In this document: piece after piece, positions 6,879 through 15,770 of the stretch
Numbering within the stretch: the stretch's first letter is position 1
How the letters are laid out: each line of letters starts with the position of its first letter
Assembly (NCBI GenBank): GCA_937914945.1
Contig: CALGJF010000033.1
Span: 1 to 47,717 of the forward strand
DNA: 47,717 nt
Reading direction: 5' to 3'
DNA from: an uncultured Bacteroidales bacterium
GTDB lineage: Bacteria; Bacteroidota; Bacteroidia; Bacteroidales; Bacteroidaceae
The notes under the pieces: model-generated
The model's input: the letters and a program-made list of their open reading frames with translations, nothing else
What the model was told of the DNA's origin: nothing
Database searches by the model: none
Program-made: the position numbers and the translations under genes

Positions 6879-9575
6879 ATGAGCGAACAGAAAAAATACA
6901 CAGGCCTCACATCGGCCCAAGTAGAGGAGAACAGGAGTAAGTATGGCAGTAACATACTCACTCCTCCCAAGAAAGAGTCTTTGTGGAAAAAGTTTCTTGA
7001 AAAATTCGAGGACCCCATCATAAGAATTCTGCTTGTGGCATGGGTACTCTCCATGGTAATATCGGCCGTACACTGCTGGGGCCCCGAACAGGCCGGCGTA
7101 CAAGCCTTTTTGGAACCGCTTGGAATATTTTTTGCCATTGTTCTGGCAAGCACCATAGGTTTTATATTTGAGGTTAAGGCCGCGCGCGCATTCGAGTTGC
7201 TGAATACCGTGAACGACGATGTGCTTGTTACGGTGGAGCGCGATGGACGTGTGCAACAGGTGGGGCGCAAGGATGTTGTGGTAGGGGATATTGTAATCCT
7301 TAACACAGGCGACGAGATTCCCGCCGACGGAACCCTAATAGAGAGTACCTCCATGCAGGTTAATGAATCTACCCTCACAGGCGAGCCTGTTATTGACAAA
7401 ACAACCGATGAGGCTCTCTTCGACAGCGAGGCCACATACCCGTCGAACAGGGTGTTGCGCAGCACCACGGTTGTCGATGGCTATGGTATCATGCGTGTGG
7501 AACTTGTGGGCGATGCCACCGAGTATGGCAAGGTGAACGAGGGGGCACTCATTGATAATGGTGTGGAGACTCCTTTGCAGATGCAACTGAAACGCCTTGC
7601 CGGTACCATAAGCAAGCTGGGATATGTAGCCGCGGCCATCATATTCTTGTTGCTGTCGGCAAAGGTCTTTATGGGCGGTGCCACCTCTACTATGGATATA
7701 GTGTCGGGGCTGTTGCATAGTTTCATGATAGCGGTAACGCTCATAGTGGTGTCTGTGCCCGAGGGCCTTCCCATGAGTGTTACCCTGAGCCTGGCGTTGA
7801 GCATGAACCGTATGCTCAAAACCAATAACCTTGTGCGTAAAATGCACGCATGTGAGACAATGGGTGCAGCTACGGTAATTTGCACCGACAAGACAGGCAC
7901 ACTCACTCAGAATCAGATGCAGGTGGCCGAGGCCGATTTCTTTGCACTCGGCAGCCGCCCTCTTGCCGATGATGTGGTGAGCAACCTTGTTAAAGAGGGT
8001 ATAGCAGTGAACTCCACCGCCGCGCTCGACAAGGCCGACGGTGCAGTGAAAACCATTGGTAACCCCACCGAGGCTGCGCTGTTGCTGTGGCTCGACAAAC
8101 AAAATATACCCTATGCTCCTTTGCGCGCAGCCGAGGTAGTGAGCCGTCTCACATTCTCCACCGAGCGCAAATATATGGCAACGGTGGTGCAGTCTCCCCT
8201 GTTGGGTAAAAAAGTACTCTATGTAAAGGGCGCGCCCGAGATAGTGCTCTCGCTCAGTAACCAGGTGGCAGAGCCGGGTGGTGCGTATGGCACCGTGGAG
8301 AGCAACCGCGAAAATATTGAAGCACGCCTGCTCGAATACCAAAACAAGGCTATGCGCACGCTTGGTTTTGCCTATCAGATACTCGATGGCGATGTGCCCG
8401 ATGCACCATACGATGATGGCCGTTTGTCATCTGCCGTTAATCTCACATTCTTGGGATTTGTGGCAATATCGGACCCCGTGCGTGCCGACGTTCCCGATGC
8501 CGTGCAGCGATGTTTGTCGGCAGGCATAGATGTGAAAATTGTTACAGGCGACACCCGCGGCACCGCCTCGGAGATAGGCCGACAGATAGGTATATGCACC
8601 GCCTCCACACCCGATGCCGATATTATCACCGGCCCCGACTTCGAGGCGTTGAGCGACGAAGAGGCTGCACAGCGTGTAATGAGTCTTAAAATAATGTGTC
8701 GGGCCCGCCCTATGGACAAGCAACGTCTTGTGCGCCTGCTGCAAGAGCAAGGTGCAGTGGTGGCTGTTACAGGCGATGGTACCAACGATGCTCCCGCGTT
8801 GAAAGCGGCGCAAGTGGGCCTTTCAATGGGCGATGGAACCTCTGTGGCAAAAGAGGCAAGCGATATTACCATTATAGATAACTCCTTTGGCAGTATCACC
8901 CGCGCAGTTATGTGGGGCCGTTCATTGTATAAGAATATCCAGCGTTTCCTCCTGTTCCAGCTCACAATAAACGTGGCAGCCTGCTTCATTGTGATGCTTG
9001 GCTCATTGGTGGGCTCATCGTCGCCCCTCACAATCACCCAGATGCTGTGGGTGAACCTTATAATGGATACCTTTGCTGCCGCTGCGCTTGCTTCGTTGCC
9101 ACCCAGCTGGGCTGTGATGAAGGATAAACCGCGCAAGAGCGGTGTGAATGGCGATTTCATAATCACACGTAACATGGCACTGAATATATTTGCCTATGCC
9201 GCAGTGTTTGTGGCGGTGCAGATGTTTATACTCGTTGCCTACAAGGCCGATGGTGCGATAACGGCCGTCGAAATGTCCGAATTTTTCACTATCTTTGTGC
9301 TGTTGCAATTCTGGAATATGTTCAATGCCAAGGCCTACATGACCGGGGCATCGGCATTCAGCGGGCTTCACAAGAGTGCTTCGTTCCTTATAGTGGCATT
9401 GGTTATATTGCTTGGACAGTACCTCATAGTTACCTATGGCGGCACAATGTTCGGTGTAACACCGCTGCCGTTAGCAACATGGGGTAAAATTATTCTGTGT
9501 ACCTCGCTTGTGCTTGCAGTACCCGAGCTGTGGCGCGTTGTTATAATGCTTCATCGCTCGGTAGTGAAGAGATAA
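6879..9575 (+). CDS. PMCA-type calcium-translocating P-type ATPase
   Basis: An 898-aa P2-type ATPase that would export Ca2+ across the inner membrane. Visible: N-terminal cation-ATPase domain; actuator motif LTGEP (Pro in place of the usual Ser of TGES); M4 PEGLP with Ca2+-type spacing; phosphorylation motif DKTGTLT with Asp337; nucleotide-binding KGAPE; hinge TGDGTNDAPAL; M6 NLIMDTFAA; and a C-terminal four-helix block. No C-terminal calmodulin-like extension is present. It stands alone between the repeat array and dedA, 69 bases before the latter. The substrate is assigned from the family and PEGLP/NxxxD motifs; other divalent ions cannot be excluded. Confidence 0.93.
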   Translation: MSEQKKYTGLTSAQVEENRSKYGSNILTPPKKESLWKKFLEKFEDPIIRILLVAWVLSMVISAVHCWGPEQAGVQAFLEPLGIFFAIVLASTIGFIFEVKAARAFELLNTVNDDVLVTVERDGRVQQVGRKDVVVGDIVILNTGDEIPADGTLIESTSMQVNESTLTGEPVIDKTTDEALFDSEATYPSNRVLRSTTVVDGYGIMRVELVGDATEYGKVNEGALIDNGVETPLQMQLKRLAGTISKLGYVAAAIIFLLLSAKVFMGGATSTMDIVSGLLHSFMIAVTLIVVSVPEGLPMSVTLSLALSMNRMLKTNNLVRKMHACETMGAATVICTDKTGTLTQNQMQVAEADFFALGSRPLADDVVSNLVKEGIAVNSTAALDKADGAVKTIGNPTEAALLLWLDKQNIPYAPLRAAEVVSRLTFSTERKYMATVVQSPLLGKKVLYVKGAPEIVLSLSNQVAEPGGAYGTVESNRENIEARLLEYQNKAMRTLGFAYQILDGDVPDAPYDDGRLSSAVNLTFLGFVAISDPVRADVPDAVQRCLSAGIDVKIVTGDTRGTASEIGRQIGICTASTPDADIITGPDFEALSDEEAAQRVMSLKIMCRARPMDKQRLVRLLQEQGAVVAVTGDGTNDAPALKAAQVGLSMGDGTSVAKEASDITIIDNSFGSITRAVMWGRSLYKNIQRFLLFQLTINVAACFIVMLGSLVGSSSPLTITQMLWVNLIMDTFAAAALASLPPSWAVMKDKPRKSGVNGDFIITRNMALNIFAYAAVFVAVQMFILVAYKADGAITAVEMSEFFTIFVLLQFWNMFNAKAYMTGASAFSGLHKSASFLIVALVILLGQYLIVTYGGTMFGVTPLPLATWGKIILCTSLVLAVPELWRVVIMLHRSVVKR

Positions 9576-9644
9576 AGCGGGTGATAATGTAGAATTGTTT
9601 ATGATAGCCGCTACATTGGTTAATACAATATAAAACAAAACATA

Positions 9645-10283
9645 ATGGAATCAGTTGCATTTATAGAGTGGTGCTTGGAGCACCTTAACTATTGGACAAT
9701 AACCCTGCTCATGGCAATAGAGAGTTCGTTTATACCCTTCCCCTCCGAAGTGGTGGTGCCTCCAGCGGCATGGCTCTCGGCCGACCCTGCGAGCGGGCTT
9801 AATCTCTATCTTGTGGTATTCTTTGCCACTCTGGGTGCCGTTATAGGTGCCTTGGTGAACTACTATCTTGCCTTGTGGCTTGGCCGTCCCATCGTGTATA
9901 AGTTTGCCAACAGCCGTTTCGGCCACATGTGCCTCATAGACGAGCCCGCTGTTAAAAAGGCCGAGGAGTATTTTGAGAAACGTGGTGCGGCATCAACCTT
10001 TATAGGCCGTCTTATCCCCGCTGTGCGCCAGCTTATATCAATCCCCGCCGGCCTTGCCCGCATGAAGCTGGGCACTTTCCTGTTGTTTACCGCGCTTGGT
10101 GCCGGTATATGGAATAGTGTGCTTGCCGGCCTCGGATGGTATTTGTCAAAGGTTCCCGGTATTGAAACAAAGGAGCAGCTCATTGAAAAGGTAACGGTTT
10201 ACAGCCACGAAATCGGTTACTTCTTCATTGCACTTGGCTTGTTCATCGTTGCATACCTTGTATATAAAGGGTGGAAAAAGTAG
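9645..10283 (+). CDS. DedA-family membrane protein
   Basis: A 212-aa inner-membrane protein of the DedA (SNARE-associated/VTT) family, related to UndP/PetA-type undecaprenyl-phosphate or phospholipid flippases. Visible: an N-terminal re-entrant segment with the ESSFIPFPSE motif carrying the conserved acidic residues; FIGRLIPAVRQLISIPAG, the classic DedA F.R.iP..R....aG signature; and a final helix before a Lys-rich tail. Length is normal. It follows the Ca2+ ATPase by 69 bases and ends two bases before a perfect 42-bp bidirectional terminator. The family call is firm; the transported lipid is not known from sequence. Confidence 0.93.
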   Translation: MESVAFIEWCLEHLNYWTITLLMAIESSFIPFPSEVVVPPAAWLSADPASGLNLYLVVFFATLGAVIGALVNYYLALWLGRPIVYKFANSRFGHMCLIDEPAVKKAEEYFEKRGAASTFIGRLIPAVRQLISIPAGLARMKLGTFLLFTALGAGIWNSVLAGLGWYLSKVPGIETKEQLIEKVTVYSHEIGYFFIALGLFIVAYLVYKGWKK

Positions 10284-10284
10284 C

Positions 10285-10326
10285 AATACAAATAAGAGAG
10301 AGCCGCGGCTCTCTCTTATTTGTATT
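10285..10326. terminator. Bidirectional terminator between dedA and the SIMPL gene
   Basis: A 42-bp perfect palindrome centred on GCCGCGGC with AT-rich outer arms (AATACAAATAAG and its complement), so it gives a stem and U-rich tail in both directions. It separates two convergent genes. Confidence 0.85.
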
Positions 10327-10374
10327 TACGGTTAGAGTGGTGAAATAATCCTATTGTGCAAATGCTTTTTTAAG

Positions 10375-11070
10375 TTATCGCAACGCATAATCTATGGTGG
10401 TTACCACGCGCACCTTCTTTATCTGCGGGGTAACATCGTCGCTGGTGATGCTGAACTGTCCTTGGTTGGCATTGCGTATGTCGCCCAATCGGCTCTGCGA
10501 GTCCTCGGCAAATTTCTGCGCCACGGCACGGGCGTTGCGTGTGGCCTCTTCAATCATCAAGGGCTTGAGCTCGTTGAGCTTTGTGAATTCAAAACGTGTC
10601 TGGTATTGGTAGTCGGTGGTTATGGCTATGTTCATCTTCATAAGCTCCACCTGTTTTTGCATGAGTGAGAGGATGTTCTCTACTTGCGATGATATCACCG
10701 TAATGACGGCCTCGGCTTGGTAGCGATATTTTATTTCGTTGCTGCTGTAATAGTCGGCCTCGCGGTCGCGCACCTGTGGTGCCGATGTTATTATTTCGTT
10801 GTCGCTTATGCCGTTGTTTTTGAGGAAGGCTGTTATTGCCTTGCTGTTGTTCTCTACCTCGCTGTATAGCTGTTGCAGGTCGTTACTCACGCATTTGTAT
10901 GGCAGGTTCCATACCACGCGGTCGGCCATCACTTCGCGCTCGGCAAGTCCTTTTACGGTTACGTAACGGTCGCGCGCTGCAAAATTATCTATTCCGCCTT
11001 TAATGAACCAGCCTGCCGCTGCCAGGCCTATGGCAATGAGTGCCGCACCAATGGTTTTGCTCTTTTCCAT
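10375..11070 (-). CDS. SIMPL (DUF541) domain protein
   Basis: A 231-aa protein with an N-terminal signal or anchor helix (residues 8-26) followed by a SIMPL/DUF541 domain. Recognisable are RYVTVKGLAEREVMADRVVW, the Ser/Asn-rich GISDNEIITSAPQV region, and the closing RNANQGQFSI..DDV..KKVRVVTTIDYAL segment. SIMPL proteins are periplasmic or envelope proteins of unclear function, some reported in oxidative stress tolerance. It is a single gene, convergent with dedA and divergent from aspA, with a copy of the window's dispersed repeat in its upstream region. Confidence 0.9.
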   Translation of the reverse strand: MEKSKTIGAALIAIGLAAAGWFIKGGIDNFAARDRYVTVKGLAEREVMADRVVWNLPYKCVSNDLQQLYSEVENNSKAITAFLKNNGISDNEIITSAPQVRDREADYYSSNEIKYRYQAEAVITVISSQVENILSLMQKQVELMKMNIAITTDYQYQTRFEFTKLNELKPLMIEEATRNARAVAQKFAEDSQSRLGDIRNANQGQFSITSDDVTPQIKKVRVVTTIDYALR

Positions 11071-11136
11071 ATTTCTTTTTGTTTTTAAGTTTTAGGGCTT
11101 ATGTTCTTTTGTTTGTTAATTTGGTTTTTAGTATTT

Positions 11137-11207
11137 GTCATCTCGAACGTATGTGAGAGATCTTACCCCGTCGTTGTTATTAGATACTTCGCTACGTTCA
11201 GTATGAT
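11137..11207 (+). repeat. Dispersed palindromic repeat, copy 4
   Basis: Begins GTCATCTCGAACGTATGTGA and ends TTCGCTACGTTCAGTATGAT. It matches the palindrome in the 6.5 kb array but has a longer central loop (about 17 extra bases around 11165-11181). Confidence 0.85.
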
Positions 11208-11315
11208 ATAATAGCCTTTCCCGTTTATTCTTTAACGTGGCTAATGTATTCAAATATTACACGATGGGCAAATAATCCGGGCTTTTTATGATTTTTTTTA
11301 AGAAAAAGGGCGTTG

Positions 11316-11350
11316 TTTGTGTGAAAAAGATAATAAATCACTATCTTCGC
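11316..11350 (+). promoter_or_regulatory. aspA promoter
   Basis: TTTG at 11316-11319 and TATCTTCGC at 11342-11350, gap 22 bp. The leader to the ATG is about 65 nt and includes a small hairpin, TGGGCATTGCCCA-like. Confidence 0.55.
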
Positions 11351-11419
11351 ATTTGGTTTATTGGGCATTGCCCAGTGAAACCGTTTGTTAAATAGGATAA
11401 TATAAAACTGAGATAACAG

Positions 11420-12838
11420 ATGAAAACACGTCTTGAACACGATTCGTTAGGCGAGATTCAGGTTCCTGCCGATGCGTATTATGGTGCCCAGACTTTGAGG
11501 GCTTTGGTTAATTTCAAGGATGTCAGCGGCTTGTCTATCGGCGAGCACCCATATTACATTAAGTCTTTGGCTATGGTTAAATGGGCTGCTGCTCATGCCA
11601 ACGTGTCGCTTGGCACGCTCGACGAAACGATAGGTAGTGCCATTAAGAAGGCATGCGAGGAGATTATGGAGGGTGCGTTGCACGACCAATTCCCCATCGA
11701 CCTTGTGCAGGGTGGTGCGGGTACCTCTACCAATATGAATATAAACGAGGTGGTTGCCAACCGTGCATTGGAGATTATGGGCCATCAAAAGGGCGAGTAT
11801 CAGTATTGCAGCCCCACAGAGCACGTGGATTTGTCGCAATCTACCAACGATGCTTATCCCACAGCCTTCAAACTTTGCTTTATATTGCATAACGAGGACC
11901 TCATGCGCGAATTGCAGCGTCTGATAGCAGCCTTCCGTGCAAAGGGTAAGGAGTTTGACCACATTATAAAAATGGGCCGCACACAGTTGCAGGATGCTGT
12001 GCCCATGACACTTGGCCAGGAGTTCGAGGCATTTGCCGTTACTCTTGATGAGGAGGTGAGCCGCCTCGATGAGATTGCACACCTTTTCTTGGAGGTGAAC
12101 TTGGGTGCCACAGCCATTGGTACCGGTATCAACACCGTTCCCGGTTACTCCCATACGGCGGTAGATGCTTTGCGTGTTATTTCGGGCAAGAAGTTTGTGC
12201 TTGCCGGCAACTTGGTTGAAGCAACATCCGATGCCGGTTCATCGGTTATGTACTCTTCGGCATTGAAACGTCTGGCCGTGAAGCTTTCAAAGATTTGTAA
12301 CGACTTGCGATTGCTGTCGAGTGGTCCCCGTTGCGGCCTTAACGAGATAAATCTTCCGCCTGTTATGCCCGGCTCAAGCATTATGCCCGGCAAGGTAAAT
12401 CCCGTTATTCCCGAACTTGTGAACCAGATATGTTACAGGGTTATAGGTAACGACCTTACAGTAACATTTGCTGCCGAGGCGGGCCAGTTGCAGCTCAATG
12501 CCATGGAGCCTGTGATTGTTCATTCCATGCTATCTTCTATACGCATGTTGTTGAAGGGCCTTACCCGCTTGCGCGTTCTATGTGTAGATGGCATCACTGC
12601 CAACGAAGGTCATTGCAAGGAACTTGTGCTTGGCAGCATTGGTATTGCCACAGCGCTTAATCCTGTGATTGGTTTTGAGACTACCGACCGCATTGCACGT
12701 CGCGCATTGAAGGAGAATCGCAGTATCTACGATTTGGTTTTGGAGGAGAAACTTATATCGCAAGATGAACTCGACGAACTGTTACGTCCCGAGAAGATGA
12801 TTGCTCCCCACATGTTGAAGAGTAAAAGAAGATACTAA
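11420..12838 (+). CDS. aspA: Aspartate ammonia-lyase
   Basis: A 472-aa enzyme of the fumarase/aspartase superfamily that converts L-aspartate to fumarate and ammonia. Visible: TSTNMNINEV substrate-binding segment, HVDLSQSTND, GRTQLQDAVPMTLGQEF, and the GSSIMPGKVNP signature loop that carries the catalytic Ser. Length and motif spelling fit aspartase better than class II fumarase. It would be cytoplasmic; in Bacteroidales it feeds aspartate nitrogen release and fumarate for respiration. It is a single gene with its own promoter, and its 3' hairpin lies 137 bases after the stop. Confidence 0.93.
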   Translation: MKTRLEHDSLGEIQVPADAYYGAQTLRALVNFKDVSGLSIGEHPYYIKSLAMVKWAAAHANVSLGTLDETIGSAIKKACEEIMEGALHDQFPIDLVQGGAGTSTNMNINEVVANRALEIMGHQKGEYQYCSPTEHVDLSQSTNDAYPTAFKLCFILHNEDLMRELQRLIAAFRAKGKEFDHIIKMGRTQLQDAVPMTLGQEFEAFAVTLDEEVSRLDEIAHLFLEVNLGATAIGTGINTVPGYSHTAVDALRVISGKKFVLAGNLVEATSDAGSSVMYSSALKRLAVKLSKICNDLRLLSSGPRCGLNEINLPPVMPGSSIMPGKVNPVIPELVNQICYRVIGNDLTVTFAAEAGQLQLNAMEPVIVHSMLSSIRMLLKGLTRLRVLCVDGITANEGHCKELVLGSIGIATALNPVIGFETTDRIARRALKENRSIYDLVLEEKLISQDELDELLRPEKMIAPHMLKSKRRY

Positions 12839-12853
12839 ATAGTGAAGGATAAG

Positions 12854-12949
12854 ATGACCAAAAGTCTCTTTTGCTTTCCAAATTCGGTTACACTCATTGT
12901 AAGACGACGAAGTAAACTTTATTGTCCCGCCTGTTTGCAAAAGCCCTGA
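12854..12949 (+). CDS. Possible 31-aa ORF downstream of aspA
   Basis: A very short ATG frame encoding a basic peptide with YCPACLQKP near its end (a CxxC pair). It occupies most of the otherwise unexplained stretch between aspA and the hairpin at 12975. I do not recognise it; it may equally be a remnant of a decayed element or chance. Confidence 0.15.
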   Translation: MTKSLFCFPNSVTLIVRRRSKLYCPACLQKP

Positions 12950-12974
12950 ACTGCATCTTATTATTCATCTCCTG

Positions 12975-13015
12975 AAAAAGAGGTTGCTAAAAATACTTTT
13001 AGTCAGCCTCTTTTT
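12975..13015 (+). terminator. Hairpin terminator downstream of aspA
   Basis: Arms AAAGAGGTTGCTAAAA and its near complement around an ATAC loop, followed by a T run. Stem about 15 bp with one or two mismatches. It lies 137 bases after aspA. Confidence 0.7.
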
Positions 13016-13038
13016 ACTGCTGTTAATGATTCTTCTTG

Positions 13039-13072
13039 TTGATGATTTTTTATGTGAAAATCGTAAATTCGC
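13039..13072 (+). promoter_or_regulatory. Probable promoter of the beta-helix lipoprotein gene
   Basis: TAAATTCGC at 13064-13072 resembles the -7 element. The nearest TTG is at 13039-13041 (gap 22). Leader of about 55 nt to the chosen ATG at 13134. Confidence 0.45.
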
Positions 13073-13133
13073 AAAATGAACAATAGCGGGCTTGTTGTGG
13101 AGACATAGGAGTTCGTGTAAAAACATAGCAATA

Positions 13134-15107
13134 ATGAAAAAAATATATCTCTTAATAGTGGTAATAATGCTTGCAGCCTGTGCGCGCGATGTGCCTGCAC
13201 CCATGAGCATAATAGATAATATCCCCGCTGCGGCTCCGCAGCTGCCGGTCGATGTGCAGCTTGATAAGGCTCTTTATACACATAGGGTTGAAATCTCATT
13301 CAATGGCGATGCGGTGCAGTTGTCGCAGTTGCCTGCGGGTGTTGCGGCAAGTACCAATGGGGCTTTTGTTACCCTGCGTTCATCGGCAGCGGGTGTTGAA
13401 TATGTGGTAAGGGGTGGTACTGATAACGGGTCGCTTATCATCGTTAGTGAGAAATCTCCATTGGTTACTTTCGATTCGCTCGATATCCACTCGGTGGGCT
13501 GTAATGCGGTTACAATATCATCAAAAGAGAAGATTTTTCTTTCGGGCTCGCAACTGTTTCTCTCCGATGAGGTGGGCAGTGTGTTAAAGGCCGACAAGCA
13601 AGCGGCAACATTGGCGTTGATGGGCGATGCCGTGCTGTGCGATGGACTCAATATCTGTTTGCAGGCTACTCGTCGCGATGCGCTTTATGCAACGGGGATT
13701 CTCTATGTTTGCGATGCTGCGCTTGCCGTAGAGTATGCAACAAACAGTGCAATAAGCGCTGCTAGGGGCCTTGTAGTGGCGGGTGGTAATATCGCTGCTA
13801 CAGCATCGAAGGATGTTGTGAAGGTGAAGCAAGGAAATTTCGTGATGCTTGGCGGCAATGTGTCGCTTGGTGCTGTAAACGATAAGGCCGATGCTCTTGC
13901 CGCGCGTAATATCTATCTGTTCGGTGGTGCCATAATGGCCGACGTGCAAGGGGCTGCCGCAAAGGGGCTCACAGCCAAGGAGTCTGTATTCCTGATCGGT
14001 GGCGAGGCGAAGGTGCATACATCGGGCGGCGCTCTCTTCTCCGAGAAAAAGAGCGATTACAGCTCCTCGTCGTGCATAAAGAGCAAGGCAAATGTATATA
14101 TAAAGGGTGCCAACGTGTCGCTTGCGAGCGATGGCGATGCCGGTAAAGGTATAAACTGCGATGGTCTTTTGCAGATTGATGGCGGTATAGTGGCAATAAA
14201 AACTACGGGTAACGATGTGAATCACCCGATAGACCTAAATGCCCATGCGTCGCCCAAAGGTATAAAGTGCGATAGTACGCTCCTTATAAATGGTGGTAAG
14301 ATAGAGGTTCTTGTATTGGGAAAGGGTACACGTTGCGAGGGTGTAGAGTCCAAGGGCAGTATAATAATAGATGGTGCCGATACAAAATTGTATATATACG
14401 CATATGACGATGCCATAAACGCGGGAACGGATTTTATCATGAATAACGGCACTGTGTATGCATACTCTGTGTCCAACGATGCAATGGACAGCAATGGTAA
14501 TATACATATAAAAGGAGGTATGCTGCTTGCCAATGGTGCAGCCTCTCCCGAACAGGGTATAGATACCGATGTTGAGCAGTTGTATACCATTACAGGCGGT
14601 ACAGTGCTCTCTTTTGGCGGTTCCGTGGGCTCTGCTCCCTGCTTGCCCAAGAATAGAACCACCAACGTGCCGGTTGCTGTATGGGGTGGTGTGAACGTGA
14701 AACGCGGCAGTTTTTTGAACGTGGCAAACGCGAGTGGAGAATTGTTGCTCTCTTACCGCATACCGCGTGCCATGAACAACGCTGCTTTTGTAGTGGTATC
14801 TCCTATGATTGAAAGGGGTGAATCCTACTCCATGTTCATGAGTGATGCTATCAACGAGGGCGAGCGTTTGGGCTATGGCCTGTATGCTCATGCCGTGGCT
14901 GTGGCTCCACATGGCGAGGTCAAGTGGAAACAAAAGGGCATTCTGTCTATAATTGATGGTCGTGGTAATGTAGATAATATCAACCCCGATACAATCGAGC
15001 AGTGTGCTCCTCCTATGCCTTTGGGTGGCGTTGCTCCAATGGCTCCTCCTGTGCCACCGGTTGATAATGTATACGATGCTAATAACCTTCCCGGTTTGGG
15101 GTGGTAG
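13134..15107 (+). CDS. Cthe_2159-like (DUF4353) carbohydrate-binding beta-helix lipoprotein
   Basis: A 657-aa exported protein. I chose the ATG at 13134 because it starts a good lipoprotein signal (KK, hydrophobic core, lipobox LAAC near residue 19); an in-frame start 14 codons earlier would spoil it. The middle and C-terminal parts have short repeats of the type KGI.CD..L.I.GG.I.....G, EGVESKGSIIIDG and DDAINAG, the hallmark of the Cthe_2159 family, a parallel beta-helix reported to bind cellulose and polygalacturonate and related in fold to pectate lyases. It ends in a Pro-rich tail (PPMPLGG..APPVPPV). It probably faces the cell surface and binds a glycan. No catalytic residues can be identified by eye. 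Confidence 0.85.
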   Translation: MKKIYLLIVVIMLAACARDVPAPMSIIDNIPAAAPQLPVDVQLDKALYTHRVEISFNGDAVQLSQLPAGVAASTNGAFVTLRSSAAGVEYVVRGGTDNGSLIIVSEKSPLVTFDSLDIHSVGCNAVTISSKEKIFLSGSQLFLSDEVGSVLKADKQAATLALMGDAVLCDGLNICLQATRRDALYATGILYVCDAALAVEYATNSAISAARGLVVAGGNIAATASKDVVKVKQGNFVMLGGNVSLGAVNDKADALAARNIYLFGGAIMADVQGAAAKGLTAKESVFLIGGEAKVHTSGGALFSEKKSDYSSSSCIKSKANVYIKGANVSLASDGDAGKGINCDGLLQIDGGIVAIKTTGNDVNHPIDLNAHASPKGIKCDSTLLINGGKIEVLVLGKGTRCEGVESKGSIIIDGADTKLYIYAYDDAINAGTDFIMNNGTVYAYSVSNDAMDSNGNIHIKGGMLLANGAASPEQGIDTDVEQLYTITGGTVLSFGGSVGSAPCLPKNRTTNVPVAVWGGVNVKRGSFLNVANASGELLLSYRIPRAMNNAAFVVVSPMIERGESYSMFMSDAINEGERLGYGLYAHAVAVAPHGEVKWKQKGILSIIDGRGNVDNINPDTIEQCAPPMPLGGVAPMAPPVPPVDNVYDANNLPGLGW

Positions 15108-15108
15108 A

Positions 15109-15156
15109 TACAAAAAAGACAAATGCGAGCAATTGCTCGCATTTGTCTTTTTTGTA
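15109..15156. terminator. 48-bp palindromic bidirectional terminator
   Basis: A perfect palindrome centred at 15132/15133 (core GCGAGCAATTGCTCGC) with A-rich left and T-rich right arms, so it terminates both the lipoprotein gene (+) and the OmpH-like gene (-). Confidence 0.9.
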
Positions 15157-15173
15157 CTATACTGTTTGTCGTA

Positions 15174-15758
15174 TTATTTCTCCTCTGTATAGCGGTCGTT
15201 AAGCCCTTTGATAACCTCGTTGGTTATGTCGAGTGCCTCGTTCGCATAGAGCAGGTTGTCGCCTACACGGCTGATGATGAGGTCGTAGCCCTGTGTGGCA
15301 TTGTACTCTTTGAGGAACGAGTCGATGGAGTCGTGCAGAATGATGTTGTTTTTCTGTGTCTCTGCTGCAAGCTCGCTTGCCAAGCGCTCCGATAATTTTT
15401 CGTAAGATTCACGTTTTTTTAGAATACGATTCTGCTCCTCCTCGGCACGTGCCTGGGTTGCAAACACGTTGTTCTCGATTTTGCGCTGGAAATCCTCAAA
15501 ATCTTGTTGCAAGTCGCGTTCTTTCTCAATGAGGGTGAGGCGCATGTTCTCACTTTTACGCAACATCTCCTTGTTCATAGCTACCGAGAACTCGTAGTTT
15601 GCGAGCAACGAGTCGATATCGACAAATGCAATTTTAATACCTTTTGCTCCTTCGCTACAAGCTTGTGCAGGCTGCGCCTGTGGCTGTTCTTTGTTGCATT
15701 GTGTGAAGAGGAGCAGCGCTGCAATGGCTGCAAAGCCAAGTTTAACGATTCTTTTCAT
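15174..15758 (-). CDS. OmpH/Skp-family periplasmic chaperone-like lipoprotein
   Basis: A 194-aa protein with a lipoprotein-type signal (lipobox about LFTQC near residue 20) followed by a Gln/Ala/Pro-rich linker and an OmpH domain. The domain starts with IKIAFVDIDSLLANYEF, continues as a long charged coiled coil (residues about 65-145, LIEKERDLQQDFEDFQRKIE), and ends with the beta-strand region YDLIISRVGDNLLYANEALDIT. Skp-like proteins hold unfolded outer-membrane proteins in the periplasm; a lipid-anchored form is common in Bacteroidetes. It is followed upstream by the small KFPNTHVGG membrane protein gene with a 12-base gap, suggesting an operon of two. Confidence 0.88.
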   Translation of the reverse strand: MKRIVKLGFAAIAALLLFTQCNKEQPQAQPAQACSEGAKGIKIAFVDIDSLLANYEFSVAMNKEMLRKSENMRLTLIEKERDLQQDFEDFQRKIENNVFATQARAEEEQNRILKKRESYEKLSERLASELAAETQKNNIILHDSIDSFLKEYNATQGYDLIISRVGDNLLYANEALDITNEVIKGLNDRYTEEK

Positions 15759-15770
15759 AGTCTTTTAATG

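Larger units (their letters stand above)
11071..11419. other. Divergent intergenic region with one dispersed repeat
   Basis: A 349-base gap holding a palindromic repeat copy (11137-11207), an AT-rich stretch with long T and A runs (11281-11330), and the aspA promoter. No small gene is supported. Confidence 0.6.

Noticed and set aside
7335..8342. Long open frames on the minus strand inside the Ca2+ ATPase gene, and similar shadows inside metH, pepD and the beta-helix lipoprotein genes
   Set aside because: They are antisense to strongly supported genes, have His/Cys/Arg-rich composition typical of shadow frames, and lack family features.
12839..13133. Possible insertion-sequence remnant after aspA
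   Set aside because: The hairpin and short coding-like stretch recall IS ends, but no transposase fragment, target duplication or terminal inverted repeats can be identified.
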